64,000 bases of DNA from Pedobacter cryotolerans (GCF_005116475.1 NZ_SWBO01000003.1:372001-436000), one strand, 5' to 3'; counted from the stretch's first letter, positions 53,441 through 61,732 are shown. Program-made: numbers and translations. Notes: generated by a model not told the origin, from the sequence alone.

Positions 53441-54439
53441 TTAAAAGTTCGCTGCCTTTAAGCGCAAACCACTATTTTCTTCCAAGCCAAACATTAAGTT
53501 CATATTCTGAACCGCTTGTCCGCTTGCTCCTTTTAAAAGGTTGTCTATAATGCTGATGATAAACAATTTATCACCATGTTTTTCCACGTGCACCAAACAT
53601 TTATTTGTATTTACCACTTGCTTTAAATCAATGTTTTTCCGACTTACGTGGGTAAAAGGATGTGTGCTATAATAATCTTCGTAAATAGTTTGAGCCTCTT
53701 CTAAAGTCAAATCACTTTCTAAATACATTGAGGCCAAAATCCCTCTTGTAAAAGCTCCACGTTGTGGGATGAAATTAAGCCCCACCCCTAAATCCCCTAA
53801 AGGGGACTTCTTAGCAGCTTGCAAAAGACTTTCGCCTATTTCATTTAGGTGTTGATGTTCAAATGCTTTGTAGATTGAAAGGTTATTGTTTCTCCAGCTA
53901 AAATGTGAAGTTGTTGATAAGCTTTGTCCTGCACCAGTTGAACCAGTTGTAGCATTAATATGAACTTCGTTGTTGATTAATCCTTTTGCAGCTAAAGGCA
54001 ATAAACCTAGCTGAATACAAGTTGCAAAACAACCAGGATTAGCAATGTTATTAGCGTTCTTTATCGCATTGCGATTTAGTTCGGGCAAACCGTAAACAAA
54101 GTTACGAGTTGAGAGTTTTGAGTTGTGAGTTAACCTAAAATCTTGAGACAAATCAATGATTTTAACTTTTTCATCTATAGGATTTGCTTCTAAAAACTTC
54201 TTCGCATCACCATGACCCACGCATAAAAATAAAACGTCAATATCTTGAGAAATTTGATCGGTAAATTTCAAATTAGTCTCTCCAAATAAATCAGTATGTA
54301 CGTCAGAAATCAAATTTCCAGCGTTGCTGCTACTATTTACAAAAGCGATTTCTACGTTAGGATGATTGATCAGAATGCGTAACATCTCGCCACCTGTGTA
54401 GCCAGCTCCTCCGATAATTCCTACTTTTATTTTATTCAT
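53441..54439 (-). CDS. argC: N-acyl-gamma-glutamyl-phosphate reductase
   Basis: Starting at MNKIKVGIIGGAGYTGGEML gives 332 residues. The catalytic cysteine is Cys137 in NIANPGCFATCIQLG, and HQHLNEIG and NFIPQRGAFTRGI follow. Two stretches look inserted: LTHNSKLSTRNF (about 103-114), encoded by an AACTC-rich low-complexity run, and KSPLGDLGVG (about 211-220), translated from a dispersed repeat also found between genes. Both keep the frame, so the enzyme is probably functional. Confidence 0.94.
   Translation of the reverse strand: MNKIKVGIIGGAGYTGGEMLRILINHPNVEIAFVNSSSNAGNLISDVHTDLFGETNLKFTDQISQDIDVLFLCVGHGDAKKFLEANPIDEKVKIIDLSQDFRLTHNSKLSTRNFVYGLPELNRNAIKNANNIANPGCFATCIQLGLLPLAAKGLINNEVHINATTGSTGAGQSLSTTSHFSWRNNNLSIYKAFEHQHLNEIGESLLQAAKKSPLGDLGVGLNFIPQRGAFTRGILASMYLESDLTLEEAQTIYEDYYSTHPFTHVSRKNIDLKQVVNTNKCLVHVEKHGDKLFIISIIDNLLKGASGQAVQNMNLMFGLEENSGLRLKAANF
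53784..53810. repeat. CCCCTAAATCCCCTAAAGG repeat inside the argC coding sequence
   Basis: The sequence matches the intergenic copies at 29903-29928 and 49890-49917 nearly base for base. In argC it is read in frame as KSPLGDLGVG just before the conserved NFIPQRG segment. Confidence 0.93.
54101..54135. repeat. AACTC-rich low-complexity run inside argC
   Basis: On the - strand this is a series of AACTCA/AACTC units (AACTCACAACTCAAAACTCT). It encodes LTHNSKLSTRN in a region where related ArgC proteins have a short loop. Confidence 0.75.
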
Positions 54440-54455
54440 TTTTTTAAATTTATTG

Positions 54456-54515
54456 CCCTTCGACAAGCTCTGGATGACAACATTAGGGAGATTGCTTCGT
54501 GCCTCGCAATGACGA
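54456..54515. repeat. Two different dispersed repeats between argG and argC
   Basis: 54456-54479 (CCTTCGACAAGCTCTGGATG) is of the GTCATnCTGAGC family and 54489-54515 (ATTGCTTCGTGCCTCGCAAT) of the TCATTGCGAGG family. Confidence 0.9.
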
Positions 54516-54529
54516 TGCGCCTAAAAACC

Positions 54530-55726
54530 TCAACCCTCTACCTCACCATTAACTTTATGCCAAATCATCACCTGGTTACCAAAAATTTTAGAGAAACCTT
54601 TCACATCTTCGCCGCTCCAAGCATTGTTCATTTCGCCGTAGCTACCAAATTTATTACTCATTAAATCGTTAGCACTTTCTATACCGATGATATGGAAACG
54701 ATATGGTAATAACTCTACAAAAACTTTTCCGTTAACGGTACTTTGGGTAGACGTTAAGAAAGCTTCCATATCTCTCATAATTGGATCGTGAAATTGACCT
54801 TCGTGCAGCCAGTTACCGTAGAAAGATGCTAAATTTTCTTTCCAGCTCAATTGCCACTTGGTTAAGGTATGTTTCTCTAAAGCATGGTGTGCTTTGATAA
54901 TTACCATCGGCCCTGCTGCCTCAAAACCTACACGACCTTTAATACCGATAATGGTATCTCCCACATGTATATCTCTGCCAACACCAAAAGGAGCTGCAAT
55001 TGCTTGTAATTTTTGGATAGCTCTAACTGGCGCTAATTGCTCACCATCTACAGCAACCAACTCTCCTTTTTCGAAGGTTAACTCAACTTTTTTGCTTTCT
55101 GTTTCAGTAACTTGGGTTGGCCAAGCGCTTTCTGGTAAAGATTGATGTGAGGTTAATGTTTCTGCGCCACCAACAGATGTGCCCCATAAACCTTTATTGA
55201 TTGAATATTTCGCTTTCTCTGCTGTATACTCTACTCCGTGTTTCGCTAAGTATTCTATTTCCGCTTCGCGGGATAATTTTAAATCTCTAATTGGTGTGAT
55301 GATTTCAACTCCTGGAATTAGGATATTAAAAATCATATCAAAACGCACTTGATCGTTACCAGCACCAGTACTACCGTGAGCTACGTATTCGGCACCAATC
55401 TTTTTTACATAATTGGCAATTGCGGTAGCTTGGCAAACACGTTCTGCACTTACCGATAGCGGATAAGTTGAGTTTTTTAAAACATTGCCGTAAATTAAAT
55501 ACTTGATGCTATCGTTGTAATAGTTTTCGGTTTCATCAACCGCAGCATGAGATGTTACACCTAAAGCATATGCACGAGCTTCAATTTCTTTCAGTTCATC
55601 ATTAGAAAAACCACCAGTATTTACGACTACCGAGTGTACTTCAAAATCTCTGTCTTTAGTTAAATGGATGCAACAAAATGAGGTATCTAAACCTCCGCTA
55701 AATGCTAAAACAACTTTTTTCTTCAT
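54530..55726 (-). CDS. argG: Argininosuccinate synthase
   Basis: This 398-residue ATP-dependent enzyme joins citrulline and aspartate. The PP-loop is VVLAFSGGLDTSFCCIHL at the N-terminus. It also has YVAHGSTGAGNDQVRFD and EYTAEKAKYSINKGLWGTS, the family's substrate loops. It is the second gene of the arg cluster, after a GNAT gene, with a repeat pair in the gap. Confidence 0.96.
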   Translation of the reverse strand: MKKKVVLAFSGGLDTSFCCIHLTKDRDFEVHSVVVNTGGFSNDELKEIEARAYALGVTSHAAVDETENYYNDSIKYLIYGNVLKNSTYPLSVSAERVCQATAIANYVKKIGAEYVAHGSTGAGNDQVRFDMIFNILIPGVEIITPIRDLKLSREAEIEYLAKHGVEYTAEKAKYSINKGLWGTSVGGAETLTSHQSLPESAWPTQVTETESKKVELTFEKGELVAVDGEQLAPVRAIQKLQAIAAPFGVGRDIHVGDTIIGIKGRVGFEAAGPMVIIKAHHALEKHTLTKWQLSWKENLASFYGNWLHEGQFHDPIMRDMEAFLTSTQSTVNGKVFVELLPYRFHIIGIESANDLMSNKFGSYGEMNNAWSGEDVKGFSKIFGNQVMIWHKVNGEVEG

Positions 55727-55751
55727 TATGTATTTATTTTAATGGGTACTC

Positions 55752-55851
55752 TCGTCATTGCGAGGCACGAAGCAATCTTACAACTATAATCCTTTCGCTT
55801 TAGGATTGGTTTACTTCGTAGCTGCTTCGCGGTCGTGCCTCGCAATGACGA
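55752..55851. repeat. Long inverted structure of the TCATTGCGAGGCACGAAGCA family
   Basis: A copy at 55752-55781 and an inverted half copy at 55832-55851 enclose an AATCCT/AGGATT hairpin. The whole gap between the GNAT gene and argG could fold as one branched stem. Confidence 0.88.
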
Positions 55852-55868
55852 CTCTCTATTTTTTACTC

Positions 55869-56567
55869 CTATTTATTTAATAACGTTAAAAACATCAGTA
55901 TTGATTTCATCTCATTACTGCCTTTATTTTTTTCAACTAAGCGCTGCTTGATACGCATAAAGCGCTCGTATAAACCTGGTTTTTTTTGTAATTCTTCGGC
56001 AAACTTTTTTGCTTCTTCATGCTTTTTTTCTGCCGGATCATATAACATCGCAGTACACATACAGTTTTTCCGCTCTTTCATTTTCAAGATCTCAAAGTTT
56101 ACACAGCTTTGGCAGCCTTTCCAAAAATCTTCGTCTTGCGTTAATTCAGAATAAGTAACGGGTTCGTAGCCTAAATCAGAGTTAATTTTCATCACGGCTA
56201 ACCCGGTAGTTAAACCAAATATTTTAGCTTTTGGATATAATTTTCTAGAAAGGTTAAAAATTTCTTGCTTAATGGCGTGTGCTAAACCACCTTTACGGTA
56301 TTTCGGACTAACAATTAAACCAGAGTTAGCAACAAATTGGCCGTGACTCCAAGTTTCTATGTAGCAAAAGCCTGCCCAAGAGCCATCTTTATGGAAAGCA
56401 ATTACCGCTTTGCCTTCTTTCATTTTGCCAGCAATGTATTCTGGCGAACGCTTAGCAATACCAGTTCCTCTAGCTTTTGCAGATTCAGCCATTTCGGTTA
56501 CAATCTCTTCTGCAAAAACATGATGCTCTGCGATAGCGACTTGTACTATAAATTCATTAATATTCAT
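55869..56567 (-). CDS. GNAT family acyltransferase at the head of the arg cluster (candidate N-acylglutamate synthase)
   Basis: The 232-residue protein has the GNAT acetyl-CoA site SPKYRKGGLAHAIK (residues 87-100). The C-terminal half has a cysteine cluster, Cys152, Cys155, Cys169 and Cys171 (GCQSCV...NCMC), that may bind a metal, which is unusual for GNATs. No classical ArgA or ArgJ is in the cluster, and this gene is first in the operon, so it is a good candidate for the enzyme that makes acetyl- or succinyl-glutamate. This is inference from position. Confidence 0.85.
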   Translation of the reverse strand: MNINEFIVQVAIAEHHVFAEEIVTEMAESAKARGTGIAKRSPEYIAGKMKEGKAVIAFHKDGSWAGFCYIETWSHGQFVANSGLIVSPKYRKGGLAHAIKQEIFNLSRKLYPKAKIFGLTTGLAVMKINSDLGYEPVTYSELTQDEDFWKGCQSCVNFEILKMKERKNCMCTAMLYDPAEKKHEEAKKFAEELQKKPGLYERFMRIKQRLVEKNKGSNEMKSILMFLTLLNK

Positions 56568-56652
56568 TCGTTTCTCTAACGAAAAATTAAGGTATTCTTG
56601 TTAATTGGGTTTTTAGAGAGGATCAATTCCTCATTCGTAATAGTAAGATGTA

Positions 56653-56787
56653 CTAAATACGTGGCGTATAATTTTGCCGATTGGTGGTGATATAAAATAC
56701 AGGGTGCAAACGTTCAATAAACAGGCTATTAGCAGCAATATTTTTTGCTGCTAAGATAGAAAGTTTATGTATAATTTGTTTGCTCAT
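56653..56787 (-). CDS. Small ORF in the arg operon leader
   Basis: This 44-codon ORF runs from ATG (complement of 56785-56787) to TAG, 86 bases before the GNAT start. It begins MSKQIIHKLSILAAKNIAAN and ends in RQNYTPRI, with three arginines at positions 26, 37 and 43. A perfect 10-base hairpin (56729-56754) lies inside it. It could be a leader peptide, a small protein or chance; no homologue is known to me. Confidence 0.35.
   Translation of the reverse strand: MSKQIIHKLSILAAKNIAANSLFIERLHPVFYITTNRQNYTPRI
56729..56754 (-). promoter_or_regulatory. Hairpin in the arg operon leader
   Basis: TTAGCAGCAA and TTGCTGCTAA form a perfect 10-base stem with a 6-base loop, inside the leader ORF. Confidence 0.7.
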
Positions 56788-56823
56788 TAGCTTTTACTGT
56801 TCTGTATTAAATTACTTGAGGCG

Positions 56824-56854
56824 CAAAGGTTTAAATAAAAAATGAGTTGTGCAA
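56824..56854 (-). promoter_or_regulatory. Candidate promoter of the arg cluster
   Basis: On the - strand TTG (complement of 56852-56854) and AACCTTTG (complement of 56824-56831, one mismatch to TAnnTTTG) are separated by 20 bases, within the Bacteroidetes spacing. The transcript would have a leader of about 250 bases. Confidence 0.5.
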
Positions 56855-57019
56855 TAAGAATCATATTTTTTTTACGATTTACATGATTTTGTTAAACTAA
56901 TCTGACCCATTTTAGCGTTATTTATCTTTTTAAATATCATTTAACATAGTTTAACATTGCCCTTTTATTTTAAAAAACAATATTTGCTTAATATTTAACA
57001 TTTTAATACCCCGTTCGTA

Positions 57020-57697
57020 ATGAGAAAGTTTTACTCCTTAATTTTATTTTTTTTAACTATAACAACTATTATTTCTTGCAAAAAACAAGAAGTTGATACC
57101 ACAGCATACACTGCTATAGCGGTAGTTAATGCATCTCCAACATCTGCAACTTATGATGTGTATCTGGGTGCTAACAAAATAAATGCTGCAGCTTTGCCTT
57201 CGGGTGGTGGTGTATCTTATGTGCAACAGGTTGCCGGAAACTATGATTTAAAATTCACTGTAGCTGGTAGAGGCGAGAGTGTTTTAACCAGAACGGTAAA
57301 TCTTGAACAGAATAAATTCCAATCATTTTATTTAATAGGATCACCAACTTCTTTTGATGGTATTTTTACTGTAGATGATTTAACTGCTACTTCTACCACT
57401 CAGGCTTTTGTGAGATTTATTAATCTTTCGCCAGATGCACCCGCTTTAAGTTTAGCTGTTACAGGTGGCGCTGCAGTTGGATCTAGCCAAGCATACAAAG
57501 GAATTAGCACATTTGTACAAGTTGCGCCAGGTGCACAATCATTTGAGCTTAAAGACAATTCAGCTGTAGTAAGAGCTACGCTAACTGGAGTTAATTTAGT
57601 TGCCAATGGTTACTATACCATTATTGCAAAAGGCTTAGTTACGCCTGTTACTGCAACCGATTTACCTTTAGCGGCACAATTAATTGTAACCAAATAA
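57020..57697 (+). CDS. DUF4397 lipoprotein
   Basis: The 225-residue product has a lipobox cysteine at residue 20 (TTIISCKKQ). The mature part has the DUF4397 pattern: IAVVNASPTSATYDVYLGAN, then VRFINLSPDAPALSLAVTGG, two beta-rich repeats. These proteins are exported, of unknown function, and common in Bacteroidota. A terminator follows directly. Confidence 0.88.
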   Translation: MRKFYSLILFFLTITTIISCKKQEVDTTAYTAIAVVNASPTSATYDVYLGANKINAAALPSGGGVSYVQQVAGNYDLKFTVAGRGESVLTRTVNLEQNKFQSFYLIGSPTSFDGIFTVDDLTATSTTQAFVRFINLSPDAPALSLAVTGGAAVGSSQAYKGISTFVQVAPGAQSFELKDNSAVVRATLTGVNLVANGYYTIIAKGLVTPVTATDLPLAAQLIVTK

Positions 57698-57712
57698 ATT
57701 CTTATTTTTTAG

Positions 57713-57748
57713 AAAAAGGTCTCAGCACAAAACTGAGGCCTTTTTTTT
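57713..57748 (+). terminator. Terminator after the DUF4397 gene
   Basis: AAAAAGGTCTCAG and CTGAGGCCTTTTT pair across a CACAAAA loop (one G-T pair), followed by eight T residues. Confidence 0.9.
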
Positions 57749-57784
57749 GTTTCAAATTTTCTTATTTAGAATTATTCAAAATAA

Positions 57785-57816
57785 TTTGGATGTTATTAAT
57801 TTGTGTTGTTAATTTG
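57785..57816 (+). promoter_or_regulatory. Candidate promoter of the TonB-dependent receptor gene
   Basis: TTTG (57785-57788) and TTAATTTG (57809-57816, one mismatch to TAnnTTTG) are 20 bases apart. The start site would lie near 57823, which rules out the ATG at 57790 and supports the start at 57853. Confidence 0.55.
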
Positions 57817-57852
57817 CAGCTGTTTATAATTAATCTAAATAAAAATAACGAC

Positions 57853-60267
57853 ATGCGAATACCATTACTAATCTCAACCCTATTGATAAGTTTATTTTCT
57901 TTACCTGTACTAGCCCAACAAACCGGCTTAGTAAAGGGTAAAATCACTACTTCCGATAGTCAACCAGCTATATATGTTAGCATTGGCTTAAAAGGAAAAA
58001 ATCAAAGTACTACAACAGATGATAAGGGAAGCTATATCATTAATAGAGTTAAAGCCGGAAACTACATTTTAAGAGTTAGTGCGATTGGCATAATCTCGCA
58101 AGAAAAAGAAATTGAGGTAAAAAATGGAGAAACAATAACTGTAAACTTTACTTTAACGGAAGATAATCAGGCATTAAAAGAAGTAACTATAGCTGGCAAA
58201 AAGAATAAGTATAAAGTTAGTTTACCATCAGCTTCGCTTAGGCTAAACGAGCCATTGTTAGAAGCGCCTCAAAACATTCAAATTGTTAGTGATCAGGTTA
58301 TTAAAGATCAACAAATTATTAGCATGAGCGATGGTTTGATAAGAAATGTGAGTGGTGCAGCTAGATCAGAACATTGGGGAGATTTATATACCAATATCAA
58401 AATGCGTGGTTCTCAAATTCAGGCAATGCGAAATGGTTTCAACTTTGTTTCTTCTTATTGGGGGCCATTAACCGAAGACATGAGTATTGTAGATCATGTA
58501 GAATTTGTAAAAGGCCCTGCTGGTTTTATGTTGGGCAATGGCGATCCGAGTGGTTTGTACAACGTAGTTACTAAAAAACCTACCGGGATAAACAGAGGAG
58601 AAGTGTCTGTTACTGTTGGAAGTTACGACTTGTACAGAACAGCAGTAGATTTTGATCATCAATTAACTAATGATGGTAAATTGCTTTTCAGACTAAATGC
58701 TGCGGCACAAACTAAAGGTTCATTTAGACCGTATGAAAGCAACGATCGTTATACATTTGCGCCATCTTTAAGTTACCAGCTTACCAATAAAACAAAAATT
58801 ACAGCCGAATACGCATTACAAAATGCAAAAATGACCGAAGTTGGTTCATTCTATATTTTCAGTCCGAATGGTTACGCAACTTTACCAAGAGATTTTACAT
58901 TTACGCAGCCAGGTGTAGAGCCAACTCGAATTAACGACCACAGTGCCTTCATTAACTTACAGCACAATTTTAATGATAAATGGAAAGCGACTGCTCAGGT
59001 TGCTTATTCAAAATACTTACAAACGGGTACAAGTTCATGGCCTTCGGCGGTATTTACCAATAACACCATCATTAGAAATGTAGGCATTTGGGATGCAGAA
59101 AGCAGCATGAAATTAGCGCAGTTTTTTATCAATGGGCAATTAAATACAGGCGGCATTGTACATAGAATTTTAGCCGGCTTTGATGGCGGCAAGAAAAATT
59201 ATATGGCAGATTGGGGACAATCTCATGATCTAGATTTACCTTCAGCTCCTTTTAATGTAAATAACCCAAATTATGGTTTTCCATCAAATGGGTATCCAAA
59301 TTTTGATAGAGAAACAAGTTTAACTGATAGAGCAATTGCAGCCGGCGGATTAATTGATCAGAAATATTTAAGCGCTTATTTACAAGATGAACTTGGTTTT
59401 TTTGAAAATAAGTTTAGGTTAACCTTAGCAGGAAGATATACTTATGTTAGTCAATCTGCATGGGGTGGTAATCCTGATAAGGCTAAAAAATTCACACCGC
59501 GTGTAGGCTTAAGTTATTCAGTCGATAAAAACACATCGATTTATGCGGTTTATGATGAGGCCTTTACTCCTCAAACTGGTTTCTTGCGCAATGGCAATAA
59601 AATTGATCCAATTACGGGTACAAACTATGAAGTTGGAATAAAGAAAGATTGGTTTGGAGGTAAATGGAATACCACTTTAGCTGCATACAGAATTGTTAAA
59701 CAAAATGAGTTAGCAGCCGATCCATTTAATCAAGCTGGTGAAAGTTTTAGCATTGTAGTGGGAGAAAAAAGAGCACAAGGTATTGAGTTTGATTTAAGAG
59801 GAGAAATTACAGCTGGCTTAAAATTGATTGCCAATTACGCTTATACAGACGGCAAAGTTACCGAAGTTGCAGATGGCGTTACAAGCAATTTTGTTGGTCA
59901 GGCTGTACCAGGTTTTGCTAAACATGTTTCTAACGCTTGGTTAAGTTATACGTTACAAGACGGACTTTTAAAAGGAACAGGTATTTCTGCAGGTTTTACA
60001 CATTTAGCTGGACGAGCGATGGGAACTTTTAGTGGTACAAATGAAGAGCGAAACCTTCCTAACTACTTTAAGTTAGATGGGGGTTTGTTTTGGGAGAACA
60101 AAAATTTGAGAATTACCGCCAACGCATTTAATTTGTTAGATGAATATCTTTTTACAGGAGCCTATTACACTGGTTACTGGAATGCACCGAATTATGATTT
60201 AGGCGTTTATTCATGGCAAGCAGAAGCACCAAGAAACTACAGATTAAGCGTAGCTTATAAATTTTAA
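57853..60267 (+). CDS. TonB-dependent outer membrane receptor, siderophore type
   Basis: Starting at MRIPLLISTLLISLFSLPVL gives 804 residues with a signal peptide (VLAQQ). Residues about 23-105 are a carboxypeptidase-regulatory-like domain (GLVKGKITTSDSQPAIYVSI), then comes the plug (LLEAPQNIQIVSDQVIKDQQ, VKGPAGFMLGNGDPSG) and a 22-strand barrel ending RNYRLSVAYKF with a C-terminal aromatic. The plug motif VEFVKGPAG is typical of siderophore receptors. The PepSY membrane gene downstream supports iron uptake. Confidence 0.93.
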   Translation: MRIPLLISTLLISLFSLPVLAQQTGLVKGKITTSDSQPAIYVSIGLKGKNQSTTTDDKGSYIINRVKAGNYILRVSAIGIISQEKEIEVKNGETITVNFTLTEDNQALKEVTIAGKKNKYKVSLPSASLRLNEPLLEAPQNIQIVSDQVIKDQQIISMSDGLIRNVSGAARSEHWGDLYTNIKMRGSQIQAMRNGFNFVSSYWGPLTEDMSIVDHVEFVKGPAGFMLGNGDPSGLYNVVTKKPTGINRGEVSVTVGSYDLYRTAVDFDHQLTNDGKLLFRLNAAAQTKGSFRPYESNDRYTFAPSLSYQLTNKTKITAEYALQNAKMTEVGSFYIFSPNGYATLPRDFTFTQPGVEPTRINDHSAFINLQHNFNDKWKATAQVAYSKYLQTGTSSWPSAVFTNNTIIRNVGIWDAESSMKLAQFFINGQLNTGGIVHRILAGFDGGKKNYMADWGQSHDLDLPSAPFNVNNPNYGFPSNGYPNFDRETSLTDRAIAAGGLIDQKYLSAYLQDELGFFENKFRLTLAGRYTYVSQSAWGGNPDKAKKFTPRVGLSYSVDKNTSIYAVYDEAFTPQTGFLRNGNKIDPITGTNYEVGIKKDWFGGKWNTTLAAYRIVKQNELAADPFNQAGESFSIVVGEKRAQGIEFDLRGEITAGLKLIANYAYTDGKVTEVADGVTSNFVGQAVPGFAKHVSNAWLSYTLQDGLLKGTGISAGFTHLAGRAMGTFSGTNEERNLPNYFKLDGGLFWENKNLRITANAFNLLDEYLFTGAYYTGYWNAPNYDLGVYSWQAEAPRNYRLSVAYKF

Positions 60268-60284
60268 TCAGTTAAGTTTTTATA

Positions 60285-60315
60285 CCAAGCAACATTGTGT
60301 TGCTTGGTTTTTTTT
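60285..60315 (+). terminator. Terminator after the TonB-dependent receptor gene
   Basis: CCAAGCAACA TTG TGTTGCTTGG is a perfect 10-base stem followed by eight T residues. It may lower expression of the PepSY gene that follows 14 bases later, rather than fully stop it. Confidence 0.9.
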
Positions 60316-60328
60316 AAAATAACATCAA

Positions 60329-61495
60329 ATGGGTTTCGTAAAACCAATAAAGAAAAAGAATAGGTTTAAATATTGGATTGGTAGATTACATCTTTGGTTG
60401 GGTTTAATCTCGGGTATATTTGTATTATTCTTGGGTCTAACGGGATGTATCTTAGCTTTCCAAAGAGAGATAGAAGATGCTATACAAACCTATCGTTTTA
60501 CGAAAACACAGCAACAACCATTATTAGCACCAACTCAATTAAAAGCGATAGCCGATAAAGCATTGCCAAAAAAACATGCGCACAGCATAACCTATCAACC
60601 TGGTAGAAGTACGCAAGTGGTTTATTACGATCTGCTGGCTGATTATTATTACATTGTATTCTTAAATCAATATACAGGTGAAGTTTTAAAAGTTAAAAAT
60701 ATGGATGATGATTTTTTTAGGATCATCATTATGGGGCATTACTATTTGTGGTTACCGCCAGAAATTGGACAGCCTATTTTAACAACAGCCACGATGATAT
60801 TTGTTTTTTTACTTATTTCTGGTTTAGTACTATGGTGGCCAAAAAGTAAGGCCGCAAGAAAACAAAGGTTTACTGTAAAACTAAAATCGAAATGGCGTAG
60901 GCTTAATTACGACTTACACAATGTTTTAGGTTTTTACATGATGTTTATTGCCATTTTTATTGGCTTAAGCGGCATGGTAATGGGTTTTCAGTGGTTTAGT
61001 AAATCTGTTTATTGGCTAAGTTCTGGTGGCAAAAGCATGAATATGTTTGAGGAAACTTACTCTGATACCACTTCATTAACCAATATCAATACAAACGTAA
61101 AAGCTGCAGATGTGTTATGGGCAAAATTTTTAACTGATGATCCAAAATTTAAAGGAAGCTTAGACGTACATATTCCTGAGGATGAAAAAGGAGCAATAGA
61201 AATTGCCAAAAACTTAGACCCAACAACTTATTGGAAAGCCGATTATCGCTATTTTGATCAGCACACGCTAAAAGAAATTGAAGTGAAGCACATGTTTGGA
61301 AAATTTGACAATGCCACACTTGCAGATAAAATCATTAGAATGAACTACGATATCCACATTGGTGCGATTGCAGGTTTGCCAGGAAAAATCATTGCCTTTA
61401 TAGCTAGTTTAATTGCCGCAAGCATGCCTGTAACCGGTGTAATGATTTGGTTGGGCAGAAAAAAGAAAAAAAATCTATTGCACCCTAAAAGCTAA
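60329..61495 (+). CDS. PepSY-associated membrane protein
   Basis: This 388-residue protein has four transmembrane helices: WLGLISGIFVLFLGLTGCIL near residue 30, TMIFVFLLISGLVLWW near 160, FYMMFIAIFIGLSGMVMGF near 205, and IIAFIASLIAASMPVTG near 360. The start IGRLHLWLGL and GHYYLWLPPEIGQPI are typical of the PepSY_TM (PiuB-like) family, often next to siderophore receptors and thought to reduce or release iron. It follows the receptor gene directly. Confidence 0.92.
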   Translation: MGFVKPIKKKNRFKYWIGRLHLWLGLISGIFVLFLGLTGCILAFQREIEDAIQTYRFTKTQQQPLLAPTQLKAIADKALPKKHAHSITYQPGRSTQVVYYDLLADYYYIVFLNQYTGEVLKVKNMDDDFFRIIIMGHYYLWLPPEIGQPILTTATMIFVFLLISGLVLWWPKSKAARKQRFTVKLKSKWRRLNYDLHNVLGFYMMFIAIFIGLSGMVMGFQWFSKSVYWLSSGGKSMNMFEETYSDTTSLTNINTNVKAADVLWAKFLTDDPKFKGSLDVHIPEDEKGAIEIAKNLDPTTYWKADYRYFDQHTLKEIEVKHMFGKFDNATLADKIIRMNYDIHIGAIAGLPGKIIAFIASLIAASMPVTGVMIWLGRKKKKNLLHPKS

Positions 61496-61510
61496 GGTTA
61501 TAGTTGGCCC

Positions 61511-61630
61511 ATCGGTCGGTGTCTCACCCAATGCTATTAACTTATGAAAGTTCGTCAATTGCGAGGGTCGATTTTCCATCGCCCGAAGCAATCTCATTCT
61601 TGACTTATCGGTCGGTGTCTCACCGACCGA
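61511..61630. repeat. Dispersed repeats between the PepSY and M28 genes
   Basis: There is a half copy of the TCGGTCGGTGTCTCACC repeat (61511-61530), a variant of the TCATTGCGAGG family (61553-61597), and a perfect palindrome TCGGTCGGTG/CACCGACCGA with loop TCT (61608-61630). Confidence 0.9.
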
Positions 61631-61732
61631 AACAAAATCAGCAAGGTTTCGACTGACAATAGAATATAAAAATCTTCAAATCTGCGGCTTTCTTTTGTAG
61701 TATGATTAACTTGCTTAACCAAACTATCTACC

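Larger units (their letters stand above)
56568..57019. other. 452-base region with the arg operon leader and promoter
   Basis: The left part is the leader of the arg cluster (- strand) with a 44-codon ORF and a hairpin. The promoter lies near 56824-56854. The part from 56855 to 57019 is AT-rich and should hold the promoter of the + strand DUF4397 gene; I could not assign its boxes. Confidence 0.7.

Noticed and set aside
57790..57852. Upstream start of the TonB-dependent receptor
   Set aside because: It lies before the candidate transcription start and would put 21 residues before a complete signal peptide.
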